From Sphingomonas kyeonggiensis (GTDB lineage: Bacteria > Pseudomonadota > Alphaproteobacteria > Sphingomonadales > Sphingomonadaceae), in contig NZ_JACIEH010000002.1 of the NCBI RefSeq assembly GCF_014196745.1, positions 1,054,383 through 1,118,382 of the forward strand: DNA of 64,000 nt. The letters are read 5' to 3'. A program made the translations under genes and the position numbers. A model generated the notes under the pieces. That model saw nothing but the letters and a program-made list of their open reading frames with translations, was not told the origin of the DNA and ran no database searches. Of this stretch, positions 16,019 to 24,379 are shown one piece after another (within the stretch, counting starts at the first letter, position 1; each line of letters begins with the position of its first letter).

Positions 16019-17601
16019 CCACGACGCTCCATCCCGCCGCGCGCCGGCGCCTGGCCGAGCGGATGCCGCCGGTCCATGACCATGACGTGGTGATCCGTCC
16101 GCTGGGCGGGCACGGCGCGCGCGAGGCGATCGTCGGCGCGACCGAGCAGGAATTCATCGACGCGGTGCTCGCCGATCTGGAGAAGACCAACTGGCGGCAG
16201 GCGCTCGCCAGCCGCCGCGTGCTGCGCCGGGGCAGCGACAATGTGCTGGAGCTGACCCAGCCGATCCACCGGCGCTTCTATCTCGTGCTCTACGAGGCGG
16301 TGTGCCGCCGCCCGGGCGGCCCGCGCGTCGATCCGCGCCGGCTCGACGGGATGGGCCTGGTCCTGCGCCGCCGGGAGGAGGGCCGCTGGTCGGGCTGGAT
16401 GCACGAGGGACCGGCCAAGAAGGGCTGGCAGCCGATCCTCGAGGACGAGGCCGATCCCGATGTGACGCGGCGCGGCTCCGTGCGCGGCGGGGCGGCCGGG
16501 CATCTCGACAAGCTGATCGCCCGGCGCCGCGGGGGCGCGCCGCTCGCCGAGCAGGTGCTGCCGCTGTTCGCCGCGCCGGTCGACCTGTGCACGAAGATCG
16601 GCCGGACCGTGCTCTATGGCCTGGTTCCCGTATCGAGCGGCGAGCGCAGCGAGGAGGCGGTGAAGCCCCGCGACTATAACGGCCTCCCGGCGACCGAGAA
16701 GGCCGAGATGGTCCGGCATCTCTCCGGCTTCCTCAAGCCGCGCCCGCGCATCGACCTGCCGCGCAAGCAGCAGGCGCTGAGCCCGGCCTGGGCGCCGCTC
16801 CAGATTCCGGCGGGCGCGACGGGCGAGGAAGGGCAGCTGGGCGGGTTCGGCACCTTCCTCCACCAGCTGATGGTCGAGCTCGACGCGTTCGGCACGGGGC
16901 CGGCCGCGCGCGAGCTGATGCGACTGCTCCGTACGATCGTGCTGCCCGTCGCGAAGAACAGCCGGGGACAGACCACCGCCAGCGTGAACGCCGCCGATTT
17001 CCTGGCCGCAGCCGCGCCGATCCTCGTCACCGGCGACGCGAACGCGCGTGGGATCGTCATGCCGATCGAATGGCCCGATGTGGGCAACGCGCTCGGCAAC
17101 CAGCTGACCGCCGCCGCGCTCTCCTGCCTGTCCGAACGCTATGCCGCGGTCGTCCCGCAGGCGCCGAAGTTCGACGGCAACAGCCGCCAATATGCCGTGC
17201 GCGCCTTTGTCCGCGCCAGGGGGGCGGAGGAATGCCCGGCCCGGATCGTGTGGAGCGACTACAGCGACCAGTTCCGCGTCCTGCCCTGGTGGGACGGCGA
17301 CGGACCGGCGACCAAGATCTCGCTGCCGAGCATCTCCGATTTCAAACGGATGAAGCCGAACGTCTCGTTCGAAGTGCCGCCGTCGCTGTCCAACCTGCTC
17401 GGCGGCGACATGAAGAAGTTGAAGGAAGGACAGGACGGCGGTGGGCCGCAGCTGGACATATTCTGGCTGTGCAGCTTCTCGCTGCCGATCATCACGCTGT
17501 GCGCGTTCATCGTGCTCAACATCTTCCTGACGCTCTTCAACATCCTCTTCTTCTGGATGGCGTTCATCAAGATCTGCATCCCAATCCCGAGGCCGAAATG
17601 A
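16012..17601 (+). CDS. Baseplate-region protein of unknown function with a C-terminal membrane segment
   Basis: This 529-residue protein has no recognised enzymatic motif. Residues 1-470 are soluble, with many Arg and Gly residues. Residues about 482-527 are strongly hydrophobic (FSLPIITLCAFIVLNIF then LFNILFFWMAFIKICI), long enough for one long or two short membrane helices in a hairpin, followed by a positive PRPK end. It overlaps both neighbours (7 bases with the spike, 4 with gp25), so it belongs to the baseplate block. A membrane segment in a baseplate protein is unexpected for a freely released particle. It could anchor the particle, or be shielded until firing. Confidence 0.75.
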   Translation: MVTTTLHPAARRRLAERMPPVHDHDVVIRPLGGHGAREAIVGATEQEFIDAVLADLEKTNWRQALASRRVLRRGSDNVLELTQPIHRRFYLVLYEAVCRRPGGPRVDPRRLDGMGLVLRRREEGRWSGWMHEGPAKKGWQPILEDEADPDVTRRGSVRGGAAGHLDKLIARRRGGAPLAEQVLPLFAAPVDLCTKIGRTVLYGLVPVSSGERSEEAVKPRDYNGLPATEKAEMVRHLSGFLKPRPRIDLPRKQQALSPAWAPLQIPAGATGEEGQLGGFGTFLHQLMVELDAFGTGPAARELMRLLRTIVLPVAKNSRGQTTASVNAADFLAAAAPILVTGDANARGIVMPIEWPDVGNALGNQLTAAALSCLSERYAAVVPQAPKFDGNSRQYAVRAFVRARGAEECPARIVWSDYSDQFRVLPWWDGDGPATKISLPSISDFKRMKPNVSFEVPPSLSNLLGGDMKKLKEGQDGGGPQLDIFWLCSFSLPIITLCAFIVLNIFLTLFNILFFWMAFIKICIPIPRPK

Positions 17602-18017
17602 GCGGACCGATCGTAACCGGCGGCGCGCCGCAACTTCCCCAGGTCGGCACCGGCTGGCCCCTGCTGCCCGTGCCCGATGCGGAGGGCAGGCTGGCCTGGC
17701 CCGATCCCGCCCTGTCGGTCCGCCAGAAGATCGAGGCGATCCTGCGTACCGCGCCGGGCGAGCAGCTGATGCGGCCGCGCTTCGGGGCGGGGCTGGAGGC
17801 GCTGATCGACCGGCCCAACACGCTGACCACGCGGGCCGAGGCGCATGACGCGGTGCTCCAGGCGCTGTCGCTCTACGAGAAGAGGATCGTCGTCGACGGG
17901 GTCGATGTCGCCGAGGGCGACGATCCGCGCGAGCTGATCGTCTCGATCGCCTATCGCCTGCGACCGACCGGGGTGCCCGGGCGGATCGAAGCGCGCGTGC
18001 CGGTGGGAGCCGCCTGA
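17598..18017 (+). CDS. Baseplate wedge protein, gp25/GPW family (Pvc9-like)
   Basis: This 139-residue protein carries the gp25 pattern: SVRQKIEAILRTAPGEQLMR followed by PRFGAGLEALID, then a helix and a strand-rich end (ELIVSIAYRLRPTG). In contractile systems gp25 anchors the first sheath ring to the baseplate. It overlaps the preceding gene by 4 bases and the following baseplate J gene by 1 base. Confidence 0.94.
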   Translation: MSGPIVTGGAPQLPQVGTGWPLLPVPDAEGRLAWPDPALSVRQKIEAILRTAPGEQLMRPRFGAGLEALIDRPNTLTTRAEAHDAVLQALSLYEKRIVVDGVDVAEGDDPRELIVSIAYRLRPTGVPGRIEARVPVGAA

Positions 18018-20215
18018 TGCCTTTCCAGCCCCCCGCGCTAGACGATCGCAGCTTCGAGGACCTGGTCACCGACCTGGTCCGCCGCATCCCCGCGCACACG
18101 CCCGAATGGACCCAGCCGTCCGAAGGCGATCCCGGCCGCACGCTGATCGACCTGTTCGCCTGGCTGGCGGACACCATCCTCTACCGCGCCAACCTGATCC
18201 CCGAACGGCAGCGGCTCGCCTTCCTCCGCCTGCTCGGCGTCGGCATGCGCCCGGCAATCCCGGCACAGGGCCTGCTCCAGATCTCGCTCGCCGAGCCCGC
18301 CGCCGTCGCGCCGGTCACCCTGCCGCTGCACAGCGCGGTCGAGAAGCCGCTGCCCTATGAGACGCTGAGCGAGATCATGGTGCACGCCGTCGAGGGCCGC
18401 GCCTTCATCAAGCGGGTGCCGAGCGACGCCGAGGACCGGCAGCTGCGCGACCTGCTGCCCGACCTGCGCGAGCTGTACGGGATCGCCGGCTCTCCGCGCG
18501 GCTATGTCACCACCCCGGTCTTCACCGGCAAGATCGCCGCCGACCCGGTCGATCTCGCCACCGCGACGCGCGACCATTGCCTGTGGTTCGCGATCCTGGC
18601 CGGCACCCCCGATCCCGCCCAGGTCGCCGCCGTCCGCGAGGAGCTGGGCGGCGGCGCGAGCAACCGGCGGCGCGCGATCAACATCGGCATTGCCCCGGCG
18701 ATCGCGATGCCCGAGGCGTTCGACGATATCGGCATCCGCGCGCGCGTGCCGCACGTCTGGGAGATCAGCACCGGCGATGGCGACGGGCAGGGCTATGTCC
18801 CGCTCGACGTGCTCGCCGACGGATCGATGGGGCTCACCCGTGCGGGCGTGATCCGCCTGCTGATGCCTGGCAAGGACGATATCGGCGCGCCGTCCAACGA
18901 CGTGTTGCAGCAGGTCAGCGCCGGCGTGGGCGACCGTCCCCCGCGGATCGACGACGAGGTGCTCGCGGCGCGGCTGGTCACCTGGATCCGCCTGCGCCCC
19001 GATCGCAAGGCGCAGCTGAGCGCGCTCAAGCTCGGCTGGGCCGGGATCAACGCCGTCGCGATCGAGCAGCGCCGCACGCTCGGCCGCCAGACGATCGGCC
19101 AGGGCACCGGCGCCTCCGATCTGGAGCTCTCGCTCGGCAGCGGATCGGTCGAGGCGAGTAGTCTGGTGATCGACGTCGAGGAAGAGGAAGGCATGCGCAG
19201 CTGGCGCCAGGTGGCGGATACCGCCGCCGCGCGGCGCGACGAGCGCGTCTACAGCCTCGATTCGGAGGCGGGGACGGTCCGCTTCGGCGATGGCGTGCGC
19301 GGCATGGTCCCGGGCAGGGGCCGCCAGGTCCAGGTCGCGCGGATGCGGACCGGCGGTGGCGCCGCGGGCAATGTCCCCGCCGGCACGATCAAGGCGATCG
19401 CCACCCCGGCTGAGGTCCGCGTCAAGGTGGGCCAGCCGCTGCCCTGCGCGGGCGGCGCCGATGCCGAGCTGCTCGCCGAGGCCGAGCGCCGCGTCCCCGC
19501 GCTGATCCGCCACGGCGACCGCGCCGTCACTGCGCGCGACTATAAGGAACAGGCGCTGCGTACCCCCGGCGTCGCGGTCGGCCGGGTCGAGGTGCTCGAA
19601 CGCTTCAAGCCGCAGCAGCGCCGCGACGGGGTTCCCGGCGTGGTGACGGTGATGGTCATCCCGCAGCGCCTCGGCACCCAGGCACCGGCGCCGCGCCCCG
19701 ACCGGCCGATGCTCGAGACCGTCCATGCCTGGCTCGACGAACGCCGCCCGCTCGCGACCGAACTCTATGTCGTCGGGACCGATTATGTGCCGATCGGCGT
19801 GTCGGCCGCAGTCGAACTGGTCGATTCGACGCAGCGCGAGGCGGTTCTGGACGCGGTGTCCGAAGCGATCCGCCTCCATCTCTGGGCGCTCGCACCGGGC
19901 GGTCCCGACGGGCAGGGCTGGCCGCTGGGCCGCGCCGTGGACGACCGGCTGCTCGAGACCGCGATCGGCCGCGTCCCCGGAGTCCGGACCGTGGCGCCGG
20001 TGCGGCTGTTCGCGCGCCGCCCGGGCGAGAAGAAATGGCGTCCGGTTGCCGAGGATTCGCAGTTGCGCGGCCGCATCGCGCTTCAGCGCTGGCAGCTCCC
20101 AGAACTGGCGATGCTCGCCGTGTCCGAAGGGGACACGTCCTCGCCGAGCCTGCCGCCCCAGGGCTTCACCGACGATGCCGGCGTATCCGTGCCGGTCGTG
20201 CCGGAGACCTGCTGA
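18017..20215 (+). CDS. Baseplate J-like wedge protein (Pvc11/gp6 family)
   Basis: This 732-residue protein begins with the family-typical DDRSFEDLVTDLVRRIPAHT and EWTQPSEGDPGRTLIDLFAW, followed by LADTILYRANLIPERQRLAF. Later it carries GDGVRGMVPGRG and an RTGGGAAGNVPAGTIK strand set, then ALIRHGDRAVTARDYKEQAL, the conserved baseplate J core. It would form the main wedge of the baseplate. The length is normal for eCIS members. It overlaps both neighbours by one base. Confidence 0.94.
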   Translation: MPFQPPALDDRSFEDLVTDLVRRIPAHTPEWTQPSEGDPGRTLIDLFAWLADTILYRANLIPERQRLAFLRLLGVGMRPAIPAQGLLQISLAEPAAVAPVTLPLHSAVEKPLPYETLSEIMVHAVEGRAFIKRVPSDAEDRQLRDLLPDLRELYGIAGSPRGYVTTPVFTGKIAADPVDLATATRDHCLWFAILAGTPDPAQVAAVREELGGGASNRRRAINIGIAPAIAMPEAFDDIGIRARVPHVWEISTGDGDGQGYVPLDVLADGSMGLTRAGVIRLLMPGKDDIGAPSNDVLQQVSAGVGDRPPRIDDEVLAARLVTWIRLRPDRKAQLSALKLGWAGINAVAIEQRRTLGRQTIGQGTGASDLELSLGSGSVEASSLVIDVEEEEGMRSWRQVADTAAARRDERVYSLDSEAGTVRFGDGVRGMVPGRGRQVQVARMRTGGGAAGNVPAGTIKAIATPAEVRVKVGQPLPCAGGADAELLAEAERRVPALIRHGDRAVTARDYKEQALRTPGVAVGRVEVLERFKPQQRRDGVPGVVTVMVIPQRLGTQAPAPRPDRPMLETVHAWLDERRPLATELYVVGTDYVPIGVSAAVELVDSTQREAVLDAVSEAIRLHLWALAPGGPDGQGWPLGRAVDDRLLETAIGRVPGVRTVAPVRLFARRPGEKKWRPVAEDSQLRGRIALQRWQLPELAMLAVSEGDTSSPSLPPQGFTDDAGVSVPVVPETC

Positions 20216-22881
20216 TGGACGCGAACGGTCTCCGTTTCTGGCAGATCGCCGATCCCGGGGGCTTCGGCATCGGCGCCGATGCGAAGGACCTGCATTGGCG
20301 CCCCGAGTCCGGGCTGCTCCGGCTCGACCGCCAGCAAAAGGCGCCGAGCCTGGCCGAGGACAAGATCTTCGCCCGCGCCCGGGCGAGCGCGCCTTCGCCC
20401 GTGTCCGATCCGGGCGGCAGCTTCGCCTGGCTGGACGAGACGGGCACGCTGCGCACCGCAGGCTTCGGCCCTGGCCCGGTGCCACTGGCGATCCCGCCCG
20501 ACAGTCCCCCGGGCGTACCCACGCCGACCGATCTCGCCTTTGGCGACGACGATGTCCTCTATGTCGCGCGGAACGACGGTGTGCTGATGGTCGATCGGCG
20601 GGAGCGCTGGGTGCCGGCGCGTGTCGACCTGAAGAATTTCCATGCGCACCGGCTCGCGCCCGCGCCGGGCGGCGGCGCCTGGGTGCTCGATCGCAGCACC
20701 GGGGAACTGGCGCTGCTCAAGGGCATGCCGCTGCGCACCGGCGGCATCCGGCCGGACATTGGCGAGGTCTTCCGCCCGGTCGAGCCCAATCCGCGGCCGC
20801 CGGCGATGCGCCGGATCCGTGCCGCCCGGCTCCCCGCCAATGTCGAGCCGATCGCCATTGCGGGATCGAAATCGGGCCGCGTCGCCGTGCTCGGCTGGAT
20901 CGAGGACGAGGACGCGGTGCTGTTCACGCTGGAGGGGCGCGAGCTGGTCCGCCGCTTCGCGCTGGAAGGGCTCCGCTATCCCTATGGCCTGGCCTGGGAG
21001 GGTGAGGACCGCGTCGCCGTGCTCGCCAGCGACGGGGGCCAGCCCGCGCGCCAGGCGTTCGTCTATGAGCTCGACGTGCCGCCGAGCGCGGATGCCAGCG
21101 CCCGGCCGACCGGCGAGATCCATCGGCTGATCGATCCCTGGGCGGCCAATTTCTGCAACCGGCTGACCGAGGTTCCCGAATATCTGGTGACGGGGGAGGG
21201 CGCGACGGCGCCCCAGGGACGCCGCATGCTCCGGGCGCTTTCGCGCGCCACCTATGCCCGTTCGGGCAGCGTGACCATCGGCCCGTTCGATGCGGGCAAG
21301 GCGGACAATGTCTGGCATCGCCTCTATGTCGAGGCATCGGTGCCCGAGCATGCCGGAATCCGGATCTGGATGCATGCCGATGATCGCGGCGGCAGGCCGC
21401 CCGCGCCCGGCGAGGACGATGCGCCGCCCTGGTCGCTCCACATCGTCGGCGATGCCGCGCACGAGGACTATCCGCAGGCCGCGCGGGCGAGCTGGTGCGC
21501 CGAGCGCTCCGAGCTGCCCTTCCATCCCGGCCTCTCGCCCTGTCCGTCGGCGCTCGATCGCTCCGGGCTCTTCACCGCACTCGTCCAGCGCCCGGACTCC
21601 CGCGTCCGCCGTCTCAGCGGGCGCTGGCTCTGGCTCCATGTCGAGCTGACCGGTGACAGCCAGGTTTCGCCGGAACTCGCGGCGATCCGGGTACATGGCG
21701 ATCGCTTCTCGTGGCGCGACCGCTATCTCCCGTCCTTCCTCCACGAAACCCTGTCCGGCGTCGATGGCGAGATGGAGGGTGCGGCCACCCGCCACGATTT
21801 CCTCGATCGCTTCCTGGGCCTGTTCGAAGGGCCTCTCACCCAGATCGAGAACAAGGTCGCGGGCAGCTGGCTGCTCACCGATCCTGCCGCCACGCCCGAT
21901 CCCGCGCTGCCCTGGCTGGGGAGCTGGATCGGCATCGAGGCTGGACGCGGGGAGGCCGCCGAGGGACTGCGCGAGCGCCTTCGCGCCGCGCCCTGGACGG
22001 CACGGCTTCATGGCACCCCCGGCGGATTGATGGCCGCGCTCGAGCTCGCCACCGGTGGAAAGCTGGTGGTCGGCGGCGGCATCGACCTGGAGCGCGAGGT
22101 GCCGCGTCCTGGCCAGCTCGCGCTTGCCGAATTCGACGACCACATCGTCCGGAGCCTGGTGCTCGGCATGTCCGATCCGCGCGGCGGGCGGCCGCCCGCG
22201 ATCCTGGTCGGCGGATCTGTCACGCGCGGCGAGATCGTGGTGATCGAGGGCTGGCGGCTGCGGCGTACCTTCGCGACCATCCTCGGGGCCGATCTTGCCG
22301 ATGAGAACGATCCGCTGACGCTCGGCCTGTCGGTTTCGGGCAATTCCTATGTCGGCGACACGTTGATCCTCGGGGATCAGGCCCGGCGCGAAGTGATGGC
22401 ACTGTTCTCCGCCGACCTGCCGCAAAGCGCCGCGGATCGTGCCGCCGTCGCCGACTTCTTCGAACGGCTCGCGCACCGCGTGCTCGTCCTGGTTCGCGAG
22501 ACGCCGCGCACCGCCGATCGCGCGCGGCTGCGCCAGATCGCGGAGGCGGCGGCGCCGGCGCATGTCGAGATCACGCTGGCCACGGCGCGCCAGCCGCTGA
22601 TCGTCGCGGTCGCCTCGCTGGTGGGCGTCGACAGCTTCCTGCTGCCCGAGCCGCCGCCGCGCACCGCGCGGATCGGCCGCACCGCGCTGGGCGCCGGGGA
22701 TCGTGTTGCCGGCAGCGGCCGGCTCGATGCCCGTGCGGACGGGCCCGTCAGCCCGCCTCCGGTCGCAGTGGCCGACGGTCCCGCCGAGGTGCTCGCCGGC
22801 CGCGATTTCCTGCTCAGCGCCGCCCGATCGGAGGCCGCGCGCGGCCGCTCGGTCGATCGCCACATCTGGACCCGACTTTAA
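20215..22881 (+). CDS. Tail protein I-like baseplate protein (Pvc12-like) with propeller-like N-terminus
   Basis: This is an 888-residue protein. The C-terminal half (from about residue 500) carries the tail-protein family pattern: RDRYLPSFLHETLSGVDGEM, FLDRFLGLFEGPLTQIENK, PALPWLGSWIGIE, TARLHGTPGGLMAALELATG, and an ending on FFERLAHRVLVLV. The first 330 residues are repeat-like strands (DLAFGDDDVLYVARNDGVLM, GGGAWVLDRSTGELALL, EPIAIAGSKSGRVAVLGW), as in an NHL-type beta-propeller, and are followed by a strand-rich domain. The start at 20215 is set by the one-base overlap with the baseplate J stop. Confidence 0.85.
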   Translation: MDANGLRFWQIADPGGFGIGADAKDLHWRPESGLLRLDRQQKAPSLAEDKIFARARASAPSPVSDPGGSFAWLDETGTLRTAGFGPGPVPLAIPPDSPPGVPTPTDLAFGDDDVLYVARNDGVLMVDRRERWVPARVDLKNFHAHRLAPAPGGGAWVLDRSTGELALLKGMPLRTGGIRPDIGEVFRPVEPNPRPPAMRRIRAARLPANVEPIAIAGSKSGRVAVLGWIEDEDAVLFTLEGRELVRRFALEGLRYPYGLAWEGEDRVAVLASDGGQPARQAFVYELDVPPSADASARPTGEIHRLIDPWAANFCNRLTEVPEYLVTGEGATAPQGRRMLRALSRATYARSGSVTIGPFDAGKADNVWHRLYVEASVPEHAGIRIWMHADDRGGRPPAPGEDDAPPWSLHIVGDAAHEDYPQAARASWCAERSELPFHPGLSPCPSALDRSGLFTALVQRPDSRVRRLSGRWLWLHVELTGDSQVSPELAAIRVHGDRFSWRDRYLPSFLHETLSGVDGEMEGAATRHDFLDRFLGLFEGPLTQIENKVAGSWLLTDPAATPDPALPWLGSWIGIEAGRGEAAEGLRERLRAAPWTARLHGTPGGLMAALELATGGKLVVGGGIDLEREVPRPGQLALAEFDDHIVRSLVLGMSDPRGGRPPAILVGGSVTRGEIVVIEGWRLRRTFATILGADLADENDPLTLGLSVSGNSYVGDTLILGDQARREVMALFSADLPQSAADRAAVADFFERLAHRVLVLVRETPRTADRARLRQIAEAAAPAHVEITLATARQPLIVAVASLVGVDSFLLPEPPPRTARIGRTALGAGDRVAGSGRLDARADGPVSPPPVAVADGPAEVLAGRDFLLSAARSEAARGRSVDRHIWTRL

Positions 22882-22899
22882 CCCCGAAGGACCCGAGAC

Positions 22900-23232
22900 A
22901 TGCCCCAGTTCAAGGTCAACGAGCCCCAGACATCCACCGAAGCGGTGATCAAGGTCGAGGTGTCCAAGGCCAATCCATTGCCGCCCGGCCCCCACCGGTT
23001 CCAGCTCGTCGTGATCGACAATGAAGGCAATGAGAGCGAACCGGCCTTTGTCGACCTCACCGTCCAGGCGCTGAACGCGCCGACCGCGGTGCTCGAACTG
23101 GTCGACGGCGGCGGCAAGAAGATCGACCCGGCGGTGGTGATCGAGGGCAAGAGCTTCACGCTGTCCGCCGCGAAGTCGATCGATGTCGCGCCGGGCACGA
23201 TCGTCCAGTATCGCTTCACGCTGCTGCCCTGA
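22900..23232 (+). CDS. Small Ig-like particle protein A
   Basis: This 110-residue protein is a single beta-sandwich by pattern: ISO-type strands AVIKVEVSKANPLP, HRFQLVVIDNEGNESEPAFV, DLTVQALNAPTAVLELV and FTLSAAKSID ending YRFTLLP, similar to PKD or fibronectin-like folds. It has no signal peptide. It shares a core with the next gene (FQLVVxDNExNESEP). It lies between the tail protein and the fibre-like proteins, so a decoration or fibre-attachment role is possible. Confidence 0.65.
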   Translation: MPQFKVNEPQTSTEAVIKVEVSKANPLPPGPHRFQLVVIDNEGNESEPAFVDLTVQALNAPTAVLELVDGGGKKIDPAVVIEGKSFTLSAAKSIDVAPGTIVQYRFTLLP

Positions 23233-23235
23233 GCC

Positions 23236-23475
23236 ATGGCGACGCTCACGCCTGGCAAGACGGTGGCCAGCCGCGAACCCGGCCTGCTGGTCGAGAACGC
23301 GCTCGCGCCCGGCAAATGGCGCTTCCAGCTGGTCGTGGTCGACAACGAGAAGAACGAGAGCGAGCCCGTCGAGCTGGTCGTCGAGGTCGTCGCGCTCCGA
23401 CCCATTCGTCCCCTTCGGCCGGTGGAGCCGGTCGTCCTCACTCGGCCGGTGACCCCGGTCCTGCGTCCGCGATGA
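23236..23475 (+). CDS. Small Ig-like particle protein B, paralogue of A
   Basis: This 79-residue protein has the core WRFQLVVVDNEKNESEPVEL, nearly identical to protein A, which starts 336 bases upstream. It lacks the second half and ends in an Arg/Pro/Val-rich tail (RPIRPLRPVEPVVLTRPV). It begins 3 bases after the stop of A, consistent with a tandem duplication. No further function is visible. Confidence 0.6.
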   Translation: MATLTPGKTVASREPGLLVENALAPGKWRFQLVVVDNEKNESEPVELVVEVVALRPIRPLRPVEPVVLTRPVTPVLRPR

Positions 23476-23488
23476 AGGAAACCAGGCC

Positions 23489-24355
23489 ATGAGCGAAGCC
23501 GATCCATTCGCACCCGCCGATCCGATCGAGGGCCTGCCGCGCCCCGAGCGGGTCAACTACGCCACCGGCGTGCTGCTCGATGCCGAGGACTTCGTCGACG
23601 AGCAGAGCTATCACCGCGCCCGCCTGGCCACCGCGCTCAAGTCCGTGGTCGGCTTCGGCACCGTCGCGGGCCTGCGCGTACGTCCGCCCGCCGAGGCGGA
23701 TCCCGAGCGCGAGCTGCACGTCGATCCGGGCGTCGCGATCGACCGGTTCGGGCGACTGATCGAGCTGGCCGAACCCTGGTGCATCCGTATCACCCGCTGG
23801 TTCGACGCGCAGGATACCGACGTGCTGGAGTCCGCCAACCAGGGCGGGGCCGATCCGGTGATGTACGTCGACGTCTTCCTCTCGGCACGGAACTGTGCGC
23901 TGGGCAAGACCCCCGCCTTCGCCACCGGGCCGTTCGATGCGCTCGATGCGGTGGTCGCCTCGCGGATCAGCGAGGGCGCCGCGCTCGAACTGGTGCTTCG
24001 CGCGGAGCCAGGCACCCCGCCGCTGCCGAAGAACTACTGGCCCTCCGCCGGCGCGAGCAATGCCGACAAGCTCGCGGCCGTGCTCGGCAGCTGGAACAAT
24101 GGGGTTGCCTCGGGCAGCGACCAGCTGCTCGATCCGCTCCAGGAACATGTGGAGGGGCAGGACCCGTCCGCGCTTTTCCTCGCACGCGTCACGATCCCGC
24201 TCGATGTTCCCGCCAGCCCGCCCGGTGCGCGGGTCGCGATCCACGATACGCGCCCGATCTCGGTCGACAATGGCGCCCGGCCATTCGTCTACCTGCCCAA
24301 CAAATGGCTCGGCGACGGCTTCACCGCCGAACCCCTGATCCAACCCGAACCCTGA
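23489..24355 (+). CDS. Baseplate/fibre-like protein 1 (shared module, shortest member)
   Basis: This 288-residue protein begins with the module NYATGVLLDAEDFVDEQSYH, then RARLATALKSVVGFGTVAGL and a beta-rich LHVDPGVAIDRFGRLIELAE. The two next genes start with the same pattern. The rest alternates strands and loops, with no catalytic motif, signal peptide or membrane segment. ATG at 23489 follows AAGGAAACCAGGCC. A baseplate-periphery or host-contact role is inferred from its position only. Confidence 0.65.
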   Translation: MSEADPFAPADPIEGLPRPERVNYATGVLLDAEDFVDEQSYHRARLATALKSVVGFGTVAGLRVRPPAEADPERELHVDPGVAIDRFGRLIELAEPWCIRITRWFDAQDTDVLESANQGGADPVMYVDVFLSARNCALGKTPAFATGPFDALDAVVASRISEGAALELVLRAEPGTPPLPKNYWPSAGASNADKLAAVLGSWNNGVASGSDQLLDPLQEHVEGQDPSALFLARVTIPLDVPASPPGARVAIHDTRPISVDNGARPFVYLPNKWLGDGFTAEPLIQPEP

Positions 24356-24379
24356 GCTTTTCCAGAGAGGTCCATCGCC

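Noticed and set aside
20083..23556. 1157-codon open frame on the - strand
   Set aside because: It lies opposite the tail-protein and Ig-like genes, has shadow-type composition and no recognisable domain.
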